Of a stretch of 64,000 nt of DNA, positions 23,151-34,464 are shown one piece after another; within the stretch, counting starts at the first letter, position 1, and each line of letters opens with the position of its first letter. Position numbers and translations under genes: made by a program. This DNA is from Spizellomyces sp. 'palustris' (lineage: Eukaryota > Chytridiomycota > Chytridiomycetes > Spizellomycetales > Spizellomycetaceae). The stretch spans positions 29,429 through 93,428 of the forward strand of contig QEAR01000083.1 of assembly GCA_006535965.1 (NCBI GenBank). Direction: 5' to 3'. The notes beneath the pieces are model-generated. The model was not told where the DNA came from. It was given only the letters and a program-made list of their open reading frames with translations, and searched no databases.

Positions 23151-24043
23151 CTAACAACCGCCCAAACGGTAAGCGTTCTGAGGACGCAAGACAAATATCA
23201 ACTGGGAATGAATTGCAGCTCATACCATTCCTCCTGATATCACCTCCGACAACAATTGTGATACCTTGGAAGATAAATGTGGGTGAGTAGGTATTGTGGC
23301 ATTTGATGTATGAGTATGTACCTCATCCGGTCGGAAAATTAAATCTAGCTCGCAAACATTGGTGAATATCCTGTCTAGAGCCTCCACGAAAACCTGAAAA
23401 GAGCAGTCAGGACCATATTGCGAACCGAGAGAGGGAGTTACTGACCTGTATCAGATCAAGGATCCCTATAAAGGAACAATACATGCGGATTAGACAAGAG
23501 TAGGCAACACCCGAATCGCCAAACATATCTCACCCAATTCGCTTTCTGAGGAATCAACAACAAAAACAAAGTACAGTGCTATACCCCATCACAATCGTAT
23601 CAGCCACTGGAACGACGAAGCTCTTCAGGCCAAACTTACTTGCGTAATGCTAGCAAAATTCTCAAGTTAGTCAGATCATCTACCATGCATCGGAAAGATG
23701 GGAGCATACGTACCCTATATATAATTTTGGTGTCCTGTCCGCCTAGTAGTGTGCTCCCCTCCAGGAAGTTGCAAACGTGATCTGGCCTTAACGGTGGGAA
23801 AAGATGGGTAATACATGAATATGAGTATGATCCTGATGCATAGGCTTCCTTATACCTTTTATGGACAAGTCGAAATATTTCCTTCAACATTTCCTGCTGT
23901 GTGCGTACGTCCTTTGTATCAAAAAGCAATCAGTTGCGTGCAAATGAGTCCAGTCGAGGCCTGTCAGTTCCCACCATTTGCTGATACCACTGCATGAGCC
24001 GTGGTTTTCCGTGGTTATTGAATATCATGACCGCTTTGAGCAT
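23151..24043 (-). CDS. AP-3 complex small subunit (sigma)
   Basis: Spliced minus-strand exons: MLKAVMIFNNHGKPRLMQWY, RTQQEMLKEIFRLVHKR, CNFLEGSTLLGGQDTKIIYR, HYATLYFVFVVDSSESELG, FVEALDRIFTNVCELDLIF and RPDE. This is the clathrin-adaptor small chain, and the DSSESELGILDLIQVFVE region identifies the AP-3 type. AP-3 sorts cargo to vacuole/lysosome. Start 24043 matches the family Met. The C-terminal end is unusual: after RPDE the exon reads VSQLLSEVISGGM and either stops at a TGA or splices through a 48-nt intron (23178-23225) to a short NAYRLGGC tail, instead of the usual GGMVLETN ending. At least six introns for about 150 codons. Confidence 0.9.
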
Positions 24044-24694
24044 AGTTACTATCTTGTAGTCGGCTCCTTTTTACGAATGTGATGAATTCTCGGTGGTGGT
24101 TGACTATTGCGGGCGGGGATTGAAACCTCGCTCAAATGAGTCATTGGCTCACTGACGTGACCAGCCTTTACTGCAAGCGGAACTCGTTTATGGCAACGTT
24201 AATATCGAAGATTTGTTTTTGAAGCTTCATTGGGCTTTTCCCAACCATCCTAATATGTAGTTATAGGCAACAAAGACGAATAATGTTTTGATTCCTGCTT
24301 TGTCCATCAATCCCAAGCACATCCACTGATCATCCAAAACAATCATTGGTCAGTTGTCCGTGCTTCTTACTCTTGGGACCTGGATGTGTCCAGCGGACCC
24401 CGTGGTAATAACATGCAGTCTTGTTCTTCAAAAGGGCGGATGCAATTCTCATTATGATGACAAAAGAGAATAGATCCATGAATGTTTGGTAAATGACAGT
24501 AACACCCTACTAATCAGTAGCTGTATCTGCCCATCAACACCGTCTCCCAGACGTTGGGATCAAGGCATTTCCAATATCGACAGCAATTCCGGGGAGATGA
24601 TGCGCAAATGGGACCATACACATTGCAAATGGAAAATATATACAGTGATGAATCTTTCGAAGGCAACCAGAGATTGCCTCCCAATTAGCCAGTC
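24044..24694. other. Intergenic region
   Basis: Promoter region of the AP-3 sigma gene plus the 3' region of PDRG1. A 126-residue plus-strand frame (24486-24866) overlaps PDRG1 antisense and shows no motif. No gene supported. Confidence 0.45.
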
Positions 24695-25228
24695 TCAGTC
24701 CGTTACGGGATGCCGTACCATGCTGCGGAGCTCGTCCTTCCCTATGCCTTTCAACTCAAACCCCTTCGTTCTCTCTATTTTGCCCTTTTCCTTCAACTCA
24801 AGGTCTCGAGTTCTGTCCTTGAGACTGTCTCGCAATCGGCTTATCTCTGCATCTATATTCTGCTGATCTTTCTCAAGATTTTGCTTCGCACTTTCTTTGG
24901 GAAGCTTCATGAACAGGCCGCCAGCAAAGAAATAAACTCGTTTATCTGTCCGATATTCGCTGGTCAGGCACCCAGATCGCAATGTAAATTGACGCAGCTA
25001 CATACCATCCTTCATCTTTCCCTGCCTGAATGACGCCAAGGCCATCCTGTTCTCGTTTCGTCGCCTGTCTAAATCTATGATGAGTTGCTTCTCTGTCAGG
25101 ATTTCTTCGGCAATTCGCTCAAGTTCCGCCTGATCTGCTCCCAAAATTGAAGAAGAGGAATTTCTGTCAGTAATGCATCTACAGAGAGCACCCTTCCTTA
25201 CACGTTACGGACTTTGCAAGTACTGCAT
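24695..25228 (-). CDS. PDRG1: PDRG1-like prefoldin-family protein
   Basis: Minus-strand exons read QAELERIAEEILTEKQLIID, LDRRRNENRMALASF, then KRVYFFAGGLFMKLPKES, AKQNLEKDQQNIDAEISRLR and GFELKGIGKDELRSM. The LFMKLPKE...LEKDQ..ID.EI.RLR core and the FELKGI...DEL ending match PDRG1, a beta-prefoldin-like subunit of the R2TP/prefoldin-like chaperone module that helps assemble RNA polymerases and PIKK kinases. The first exon is uncertain: the ATG at 25228 (MQYLQS) needs a weak donor to keep phase. Divergent from SDHAF4, with 169 bp between starts. Confidence 0.85.
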
Positions 25229-25397
25229 GGTGTTGCAAGATTGAGACGCAAAACGGGTGATTGGTGGTCAAGATCTATAGAATGGAAGCGTCTGGCGAGG
25301 GTTTGGCTGTCCGTCTCTTAGTAATTTATCGCGTCCCCAATTCCGACCTGCCAGCAACTGTGACCTTCTTTTCACTCAACAACATCAACTCGCCATA

Positions 25398-25739
25398 ATG
25401 CTGCGTTATCCAAGGCCTCAACTAATAATACGGTCACTTCCTCGTCTAACCGTATTCCGATCATATGCCAGCCCACCGCCATTCTCACAACCAGGGCCAA
25501 TCCCTCTCGGCGAGAAGGAGGCCCAAATGGAATTTGAAGAGCTAGTGAAAAAGGCAGAAGAGTTGGCAGCGAAAGAAGCACAAGAAGGTCTCAAACACCC
25601 AGACGCTTTGGAAAAGTTGCAGGGGGAAGACTGGGAGGGGGACAAGAACCCTGCCACCGGGGAGGTTGGTGGCCCAAAAGGAAAGGAGCCTACTCGGTTT
25701 GGGGATTGGGAGAGGAAGGGAAGAGTGTACGACTTTTAG
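25398..25739 (+). CDS. SDHAF4: Succinate dehydrogenase assembly factor 4 (DUF1674)
   Basis: Intronless 113-aa protein. The N-terminus is a mitochondrial leader (LRYPRPQLIIRSLPRL). The C-terminus carries the invariant DUF1674 block NPATGEVGGPKGKEPTRFGD followed by WERKGRVYDF. SDHAF4/Sdh8 binds the flavinylated SdhA subunit before it joins SdhB and protects against oxidant production in the matrix. Length and motif position are typical. The SDH4 membrane-anchor gene lies 24 kb away on the same strand. Confidence 0.95.
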   Translation: MLRYPRPQLIIRSLPRLTVFRSYASPPPFSQPGPIPLGEKEAQMEFEELVKKAEELAAKEAQEGLKHPDALEKLQGEDWEGDKNPATGEVGGPKGKEPTRFGDWERKGRVYDF

Positions 25740-25907
25740 GAAGCAGTAGATATGTGCCTCCTCTAGAAATAGCATCTGTATCCATTATCTTTTTAAAAAT
25801 GTGCATGTTCAGTCAGGCATTCTGCGTGGCGTGGTCATAACCATTTCACTCTCTCGGCACATTGTTAGATCACACCTTGGTCACGATCTTTGACATCAAC
25901 AGAGAAA

Positions 25908-27323
25908 ATGTCACTTGTACCGCTCGACTATGGTTCTTCAGACGAGGACGACGAGACAAGCCAAGATCAGTCGAAGGCAACTTCACCTGTCCTATCGCAG
26001 TCTGTCAAAAACCCTCACACATCGTCGACCAGTCTGGCCGCCGCACTCCCACCACCCAAAAGCAATTCGGCTTCCCGTTCCTCCCTTTTTGCATCACTCC
26101 CTCCCCCAACTCAGCAGTCGAATGCAACAGAGAATGTCGCATCCCAACCGTCCGAACGGAAGAAGGTGAAAATATTTGTCGATCTGCCAATAGATGATGA
26201 TGTCCTGGACAATGTTGGCCCAGAGACAGAGCAGACAAAGCCAAAGAAAGGGTCAAGTCTGTTTGCAATGCTACCAGCACCGAAGAAAGTAGGAGAAACC
26301 AGACCGGAGAGAGTTGCAGAGTCTAGTGGAGTGACCAAACCTTCTGTAAAGTCAGCGCCCGCCATGGTGCCCTATTCATTATCAAAGAAGAACGTTCCGA
26401 CGAAAAAAACTTTAGCGATCACAAGCGAGTCCTCAGCAGCAGATATTGTCGCGAAACCTATCCCGAAAAAGGAGGAAGAACCCGAAGTGGGTCCAGACTC
26501 TTTCTTCACACTATGTACGTTTGCGCTGGATCTCTTGTGCAACTTGTCTGTTATTCTTAACCCTTGTCCCAATTGGCAGCCGATCCTTCATTGGACAACT
26601 ACGAAACAAGCGAGGGTCCAGTACTACAACAGCCGTCTTCACAACCAGCTATATCAGCTACTCCACAATATGCATATGTGTCAGCATCTTCTCAGTATGC
26701 ATATCCATCACATTCCTCGGTGGATTACTACACAAACGACTCCAATGCTATGTATGCTTATTCCGCTGGTTATGGAAATGAATCAATAACCCCATCATCG
26801 TCAACGGGCGCTGTGGGAGGATTGTCAGAAGCCGACGTGCGTTGTCTGTTTGTCGTTTCGTTCAGTGCGCATGAGCAAAGAGAATTTACTTTTACTATTC
26901 CAGTTGAGAGCATTTGGGACGCGCGACCGGAAACTCGACGAAAACATTGAGATCAAAGAAATTTCGCAGTCGCAGCTGATGGGCAATTCTCGGCAACTGG
27001 AAGCGGCCAGAAGTGCCTCTATGACGGGAGGATCTTCTGCTACTCTAAAGGTTAGAACTACGAGCAACTCTCGCTTATTCCAGACCGTTGTCTGATCTTC
27101 TGCCTCAGGGTCTCGCATCATCAAGAGGACAGAAGCGGAAGCACAACATCATGTCGCTGGCTTTTGAAGCCAAGCAGCGAGAGGAAGCATTGAAAGACAT
27201 GGCGGCACATAGAATTGCAAGTAAACAGTCCACGAGAGCTAAATATGGTAGGTGACATTCATCTGATTTGATGTCTGGTGCGGCATGGAGTGTCTCATGT
27301 TGCTATTCGAAACAGGATTTTGA
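25908..27323 (+). CDS. PRCC: PRCC-domain protein (spliceosome/mitotic checkpoint associated)
   Basis: Starts MSLVPLDYGSSDEDDE, the PRCC N-terminus (LV.YGSSD.DDE), then proline/serine-rich repeats with SLFASLPPP and SLFAMLPAPKK (short SLF-LPAPK motifs typical of PRCC), FVDLPIDDDV, a Tyr/Ser/Gln-rich middle, and the conserved C-terminal domain KRKHNIMSLAFEAKQREEAL..AAHRIASKQSTRAKYGF. The last exon is only eight coding bases (GA TTT TGA, 27316-27323), completing the invariant AKYGF end. PRCC interacts with MAD2B and splicing factors in animals. Convergent with the RNF220-like gene. An intron at about 26515-26580 joins the two large halves. Confidence 0.9.
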
Positions 27324-27607
27324 TGTCGCATCTGTCACTCCAAAACTCTGTATGTACAAGTAACAATTCATCGATTGGAGATTTGTCTATGCAGCTGAGA
27401 AGGGCCTTCGTGGCTCACTCTCAGAAGCGACATAGCGACAACAGAAATGCCCCACTTGGTCTCCTGAACATTGGCAGGAAGATATGGAGGACTTGATCTG
27501 CCCAAAAATGCGAATTTCCAATGTTGTGTAACTATTTACATTCCTACACCCTGGCTTATCCGTGAGAATGAGATAACAACGAAGGCATTGTGGTTGCTTG
27601 TTGCTTG

Positions 27608-29364
27608 TTATAAATAAATCCTTCGCAAATCTGCGGGTGCTGTGATCTTTTGGCATTGTGGACATAACCTCTTTGTCGCCAGAGTTTGGAGCCAACACCT
27701 GTATTTGCAAGAGATATGAGATATAACTCACGCACGGATACACCTTTTCATCCAAAACTTACGTCTCACAATGCACATGCCAGCAAATAACAGAAACTAA
27801 TGGAATCTTATATGCCTCGAGGCATATAAGACATTTGTGAGAGGATTTCGTGGTCTGTGATTCCTGAGGTGGAACCGGCACACTTGTATCAGCTTAAGAT
27901 CTTACGACTTTTGCAGATCACAGACAAGCGTACCAAATCCCGTACTCGTGCCTTTAATGACTCAATAATCAGCCTGGTGTCTCCGGAAAGTGTGTGCAAA
28001 CTGTCATCCGCTGATTCACCGCATTAGTGCGCACTCGACCGAATAACGCCAGGTTGAGTCAATACTCACATATCTCTACCGCCCCGTCGACATCCATAGT
28101 ATGTTCATTTGTATCCAATCTACTCCAATTGTTGAACGTCAGTGGGCTCCACGCGCGTGTAACGCACAACCTGACAAACTACGCACAAATTAAGTTGTTG
28201 CCCAATTCGAGTTCCTCCCACGGTATCTCCATTTTCTCCGTCGCCATCGCCACCTTCACGAAACGCGCGTATATGCTGTTCTGAGTACTGTGACTCGCCA
28301 AATTCGCCCGTACCGTCGTCATCGATGTCGATCTCTTCATCTGTGTCTTCGTCTGTCTTTTTGTGGACCGAAAAGCCACTAGCTTATGCTGGCGTGAGCT
28401 GATAACGTAAATTGAATAAAGCGTATAAAAGCAGACTCACCTGCCAAGCCGCCTTCAAGCATCGCGGTCGCTCGCACACGTGTCTGACCAGCCCATTCGT
28501 ATTCTTCCCACATTTGCCCCCCGTTTGTGTCGTCAGAAGTAGTCGCTGGTCCAGCCATTTGCGCGGCGAGACATTGGTCAATATGGCGATTGACCATCTC
28601 AGAATCCGTGGGCAATACATCACCACACATGAAGCATGTGTTTCCATCGCCTTCTGCATCTATAAACAGGGCGGTCAACACTGGCCAGCCGAGAATTTCA
28701 AAAGTGCCCATGCTTACAAGGATCATTCCCGCCTCTTGGTCGCTTCCGCGATCCTGCTAACGGACAGTTGAGTAACCGTGATACATGGAGACAACGAAGA
28801 CGCTCGCGTTCGACAAGATCTTACGCACCTGCTTTGCTACTTTGAACTGTGCGTTTCAAGCGACTCGCTCGAACCTGATACAACAGCTAGACAAGCTCCG
28901 TGTGAGAACCAAGCATGAGAAATGAGTGGTATTTGTCCCGATCAAATACCAGTTCGTTTTCATCCAGCTGCCCCGCACCGGCCGAACCGCTTCCTTTTCC
29001 CTTATTTGTAGATGCTATCTGCTGCGCCGCTGCGACAGCCGCTCCTCTCCGCATTCTAGATCTGATTTAAAGCAAAATGAATTGGCCTGCCGATTGCCTT
29101 GCGCCAACAGACAAGCTAACCCACTTTGCAAAGTCATCCACAGGCTCTGGTGACAGATTTCCCTTCAATCTCCCGAGCTCCCATAGATAATGCTGCTCAA
29201 AAGCAGCCTTCGTAATAGGTTGGGAGCATATTGGGCAACGTCTGGTAGAACCTAAAAGGGCGTATTGTTCAGGACTTGCCCATGGCACCTGGTAGCTTGT
29301 CTAGAGCACCACATTTCCAGTCCATTGCTTTCCATGTGGCATCTTTCACTCTCCTATCTTCCAT
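27608..29364 (-). CDS. RNF220-like RING-type E3 ubiquitin ligase
   Basis: Seven or more minus-strand exons. A short first exon (MEDRRVKDATWKAMDWKCGA) leads through a 37-nt intron into TRRCPICSQPITKAAFEQHY (first zinc finger), then RMRRGAAVAAAQQ, VRASRLKRTVQSSK, NTCFMCGDVLPT with HIDQCLAAQ (second CCHC finger), MWEEYEWAGQTRVRATAMLEGGLAG, EDTDEEIDIDDDG, FGESQYSEQHI, DTRLIIESLKARVRDL, and a C-terminal RING: KCLICLEAYKIPLVSVICWH, VHCE, CWLQTLATKRLCPQC, ITAPADLRRIYL. The RING and its DLRRIYL end match RNF220 closely. RNF220-type ligases act on nuclear targets in animals; function in fungi is unknown. All eight RING ligands are present. Confidence 0.92.
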
Positions 29365-29880
29365 GGTTACGAACCTTGAGTGTCGTTAACCGGCCGACCT
29401 GCTCTTCCCACACTTTTCCCCCGACTCCTGCAAAATTCACAGATCAGCCCCACTGCTGCCCAGCGCCGCGGAAAATATATCGCATGGCTTTCCCTACTTT
29501 GAGCTCGCAGCATCAGTTGCTGAAGCAGTCTGTGGCATATCGGTTCATAAAGGGAACCTCTCTCGGGGAGAGCCCGGAAAAATCTTGCAATTTGCGAAGC
29601 TGTTGGTCGCCAGAGAGTCTTGCTGACTTCAAAATATTCACGTGATTTAGAGTGTGATAATCAACGGATAGGGTTAGGGTTTGACTTTCCAAAAAGCAGT
29701 AGGATGAATGCTGTTGAAGGCGTTGGGCATATATACTCAGACTGTGTTGAATATATGTATGCATTGGAGGTTTGTGGTCCTGCACAAAAACTCTAGATAA
29801 ACCACGAATCTACATTTCTATCGGCTAGCTATCTATGTTCTCTACTCTTCTTTATGAGGATCTTTGGGAGTGCACACTTT
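29365..29880. other. Intergenic region with a short telomere-like motif
   Basis: A small plus ORF (29485-29643, MAFPTLSSQHQLLKQS) has no recognised family. Near 29665-29682 the sequence reads tagggttagggttt, a two-unit TTAGGG-like stretch. The rest is a promoter/3' region. Confidence 0.4.
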
Positions 29881-31101
29881 TCACCCGGCAATGATGTTGT
29901 GCTTCACCAGGCCTTTCTTCACCTGATCTTTTATGATGGTGTGCGTCTTTGTGGTGGGATGGACATCAAACATGATAAACTGACTCGGGTCCGAACACAT
30001 AATCCAAGTAGCCGGATTATTGAGATCGACTTGCTGCAAGCAAGGTTTGGTGATATCCGTCAAGGGCATATCATATCCAAAAGATTTACGGTTCAACGCA
30101 ATGTACCCAAACTCGATAGCCATGTCTGAGACACGCAAAGTGAGATAAAATCTAGAAAACCTTCGTCACAACGTTTGCACCCTTACCCATTGTAACAAGC
30201 TTAACACTTGGGTTTGCAACGCTGAATTTAAGGAGCTCAAGGCCGAAGCGCAGGTTGTGTTCGATGAATGGAATCTTTTCCTGTCCTGGAGCCATGTTGA
30301 ATACAATCAAATTCTTTGCGCCGGCAGCAACCCTGTTTTTTCCGTCCAAATCATGCATTAATCGACACATCCCACATGAGGTACTGCCAGACGGAGTTAC
30401 TTACAGAGCATTGATAGACTTCATTGTTGCATCAACAACGGTAGCGGGACTTAGGGGAGTCTTGGCATTAAAATAGTCTGTACAAGCGTGATCGTGCCGA
30501 TTAGATTTTGGCGACTTGGATTTTGTCAGAATATGTTACTTACCATTAGCACCAGACCAGACAGAAAACAAGGTTGTCGCAGGGTCAAATTGGGGTTTGG
30601 AATCTTTCCAAGTCGTCACTTGCTGAACAAGACCGGGCATTTCGGGTATGATAGTTCCAGTTGGGGCTTCCCCCTAATTGTGTCATATCCAAGTGTGAAT
30701 ACCATTCTACAAAATCTTGGGAGCCATGCAATCAATACCTTGACAGACAGTGAATCACTGCTGGATCCTCCAAAAGCATGATTCTCCATTTCCGTTCCGA
30801 GTTCTTGCGAAAGGTATTCCACCCAAGTTGGTCCATTACTGTACCGACCTTGAAAGTAAAAGCTGGGATACGGGTACGTGTTGTTCAAGATTCTAAAAGT
30901 GTTGCCGTTGTCTGACAGCGAATCACCGAAAACTATAATCTTTTTGAGGCCAGCAGGCTTTGAGCCTGGGATTTCCCAGGGCCAGAGTGGAAGCGATAGT
31001 CGACGGTCCAGGACTGCATGGATTTCATCTTGCCGTTCAACAGGGGCAGAGTATGCAGATGTAGCCGCAAGGGCCAAAAGAAGTGGGGCGAAGGTATGCA
31101 T
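29881..31101 (-). CDS. Secreted SGNH/GDSL-type esterase or lipase
   Basis: Minus-strand multi-exon gene. Start MHTFAPLLLALAATSAYSAP is a clear signal peptide. KKIIVFGDSLSDNGNTF is block I (GDSL, nucleophile Ser), followed by GRYSNGPTWVEYLSQ, typical of plant/fungal-type GDSL enzymes. HAFGGSSSDSL is block II (Gly). The C-terminal block FDVHPTTKTH supplies the catalytic Asp and His. A middle segment reads KNLIVFNMAP, in the block III area. Likely hydrolyses esters outside the cell (plant or pollen surface lipids, for example), but the substrate cannot be read. An upstream in-frame extension to 31215 lacks signal-peptide character and is rejected. Confidence 0.9.
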
Positions 31102-32348
31102 AGATGGTGACGGACAGATGAGGTGATTGGATAGCACGGCAGGATAATAAACCAGACCAGAGGCGAGTTTATATTCACTGTCTAGGCACCTTTTTAAACT
31201 CTCTTTGCAAGGCATGACTTTTGACAGCCCTTTTCAAACTTTTTTCACTAATGGAAATTCCATCGAACAAAAGGCCAGGTGTATGCAAACAATTCCGGTC
31301 AACTCTTTGCAATGGCCGCAAGCACTTTATTTTTTGTCTTGTGTACAACGAAACCGCCCTTTAGCAAAACACTCGCCATGGCGGGATCTGGGCAGCAACG
31401 TCCTTTCCTCGTTGTGACGAGACGGAACTCCAACCATGGACAAAGGACAAGTGTCACTCGAGCAGCTCCAATCGTTGCGACGTTTCATGGCTTTTGCCTT
31501 TGGCTTTTGCTTCAGAACGATCAAAAGGTAAATTGGCCATCTCAACAACACCAAGAACTGTTTGCCGTTTGACTTTTTTGACTTGCAAGCTCGCCGCAAT
31601 CCTTCCCCCGTGACTAACCCAAATGAAGTCTTTTGCCAGGTTTTATAAATGATTGGTAATGCCTGTTTTGTTTGTTAAATATGCCACAAGGACGAAAGCA
31701 ACCCTTTCTGCAGGCACCAAAGGAATGCCCTACTAGCAAAACAACCCACTTGATCCTAGGCTCTGATCTGTTGTGCTCTCCAACTGACATTGCCTTTAAA
31801 CCTACCGTTGCTTGCCATTTCATTAGTTTAATTTTATAAAACGAAGCGGCCATCGAACTGGTCTGAAATCTACTGCTGTGTGGCCCTTGGATCGTCTCCC
31901 GGCCCAATTAACGGCCTGTTGACGGTGTGCAAAAGCTCAACAAACAAGCTGCTTGTTTGCCAATCATTAAAGCTTTACTGCCTATTCTCCAAAACATTAA
32001 AAACGATTGTCGCAGCCCATCGTCTTGTTGGAGTTCAACACAGTGTTTTGCAGAAAGGCCTTTGGGCATAGAAAGCGTTTTGTTGGAAAGTTGTTGTTCC
32101 AAAAGCGACTTTTGCGCCTGAAACGTGAGGCGTTGGAACCTCCGAACGGTTAAGCAAGGCTGAAACGCGGTCAGTGTTCCTTTGCCTTCTGACGAGAAAC
32201 CAAAGGGCGTTTGCAGGAGGAAACTCTACAGAAAATGTCACACTTGCAAATCTCACATTTTGCTTTGACGTTTAGCGCCTACGACGTTTAACAGTCGTCT
32301 TGGCTTTCTCCCCCCTTGTCGGGTCGGCATGCAGGACGGATCTGCATC
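31102..32348. other. 1.2-kb divergent intergenic region with inverted repeats
   Basis: No ORF looks coding on either strand. The sequence is rich in CTTTTG/CAAAAG words. A perfect 9-bp palindrome with a 1-nt centre (caaacaagc/gcttgtttg) lies at 31941-31959. Presumably regulatory DNA for the GDSL and arrestin genes, or an old insertion. Confidence 0.4.
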
Positions 32349-34417
32349 ATGCTTCCCTTTGTGAAAAGTGCAAACGTTGAAATACATTTGGACAATGACC
32401 GCATAGAATTGGCTGACGGCTTGCCTAACGGTGCGCCCATTCCTGTGTTGTCTGGGAAAATTGTTTTGACATCTTCAAAGAATGTGGGATTGGTGGACCT
32501 GACATTGAGCGTGCAAGGCGCTCTGGTACGGGCATTGAACTTTCGCGTTCATTATTATTTTTGTCTTACAGTTTCTCACCTCTAGGAATGTGATGCAACT
32601 GTATTGAATCTGGTGAATGACGTGATTGGGTCTTCGCCGGTACATCCCGTAAGCCAGTCCATACTCTCATACGAAAAGACACTATGGCGAGCATCTCCCG
32701 TGAAGCCCGGTGCTGCTCCCAGCGATACAGCTTCGACGACTTTGTCGTCTACAAAGTCTCGAGCACCGCCTGGGGGAGACATTGTACTTTTGGGTAGTAA
32801 CAAAGGGTCCAAGGCGTCAACATCCACCAATGGAGAGCTTCCCGCGGGACATCGCGAATGGCCCTTTTCCTTTACATTACCGTCCACCTTACTCCCCTCT
32901 GTTACAACTCGCTACGGACGGGTGTCATATATCTTAAAGGCCAGACTAAAACGAAAAGGCCTGGGACTGGATTTTAACGCCCGACGAATATTTACTGTCG
33001 TGCGCACAAGATCACGGGGTGCTGCAACTTTCAGCGACTTGCCTCTTGAGGACAAAACATCCGTATTCTCTGGCATGGTCACAATGCCAACGATAGCCTT
33101 TTGTGATGATGCAACATTACGTGTCAAGCTTAACCTCAAAGTTTTGGAACCGAGCAAGGTGCGGGATATTCGATCCGTCAAGTGCTATGTGAAAGAGGTG
33201 TCCGGCTTCTGGTAAGTTACCCTAATCTGTTGAAAGCCGTATTCGGTCAGCCGTCTGAAATATATCCATCATTTCTAGCCACGAGGGACAATTCTATGAG
33301 AATCAGACCCTTCTAGGCAATCCAATAATATGGAAGCCTGCTGATGAACCACCCTCACCAGTAGATGACTCCGACGAGCACCCCTTTGCTTTGGCGCGCA
33401 ACATGGCACAAGCAGCTCAGAAAGAGAAACTTGTGGACACATCTGCTATCCCGTTTACTGTATCCACAGTGAGTTCAGGATGTTTTCTCTATTGTCGCCT
33501 TTTTGTTTAACCTCATTCGCCCCTTCCAGGTGGGCGCGAATATGGATTTTGATACGCCTCATATGCGAATATACCATCTTCTGAAAGTGAAAGTGGATTA
33601 CGAGCCTTTGGGAGCGGACATTGGGAAATCCCCTCCCCTTTCACTGTCAGGCAGTTCTTTATCAAGTTCCGCCTCGACCTCGCATCGTAAAGTAGAAACT
33701 TGTGTCATGCAAATACCACTCCCCATGTGGTGGGCCAGCTCGCGAAGACCCCAGTCTTGGCTGGAGGGTCTGCCGACGCGGACTCCATCGGAAAAGCTCC
33801 TCGGAGTCTCAAAGTCACGTTTCCGTCTCCGCAATTCGTCGGAACCCATCGAGCTCCTAACTCGTCGTGTGCATGAGCAATTGCCGAAACGTCCCATCTT
33901 TAGGAAGACGGCAGAATCATCACCAGCGCATTATAGCGGTAGGGAAACTACGTTGGAACGATCAAACGCATTCAAAAGCAAGAAAAATGAGGTGAACAAG
34001 CCGTTACCATCTGTCCGCGATTCAATGTCCTCCATCACTAGTGGGCACTGGACATTGGATGAAACCGGTGTATATACTTTCAAGATGGAAGATGGTACTG
34101 CCACTTCTAGTGGCCTCGACACAGTTTTCGAAGAATCAGACGATGCAAACGCGGATGAAAGGGAAAATAAACCCCCTCAGACTCAAGCCCCTGCTATCGG
34201 TAAGCTTGATTCGAAGCAAAGAAACCGGCAGTCGGCTGGATTCTACACGTCGATTTCCAGAGACGACGGAAATACTGTATATAGTTATAATGAACTCGCT
34301 CTCAGCGAATCTGTGTTTACGTCTGGAAAGACTCTCACTGACAGTCCGATCGCCGTTTCCGTTCGCGAAAGCGGCAAATGGGAATTGGACGCGGAAGGTG
34401 TATATACATTTGTGTAA
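32349..34417 (+). CDS. Arrestin-domain (alpha-arrestin/ART-like) protein
   Basis: Start MLPFVKSANVEIHLDNDRIE opens an arrestin N-domain: PVLSGKIVLTSSKNV, LTLSVQGAL, then REWPFSFTLPSTL, VSYILKARL, and a C-domain (MVTMPTIAFCDDATLRVKLN, HMRIYHLLKVKVDY). Exon borders fall at about 32526/32586, 33213/33279 and 33470/33530. Alpha-arrestins act as adaptors that bring Rsp5/Nedd4 ligases to membrane permeases; no PPxY motif was noticed, so that role is unproven. The C-terminal 250 residues are disordered and hold two copies of a W-x-L-D-x-x-G-V-Y-T-F motif: HWTLDETGVYTF near 34050 and KWELDAEGVYTF at the extreme C-terminus. Confidence 0.85.
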
Positions 34418-34464
34418 ATTGTAAAAATTGTAAATATAGTGTAGCGGGCAGGCCCTTCTGAAGT

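Noticed and set aside
31102-31215. N-terminal extension of the GDSL esterase to 31215
   Set aside because: Would bury the signal peptide behind 38 unrelated residues.
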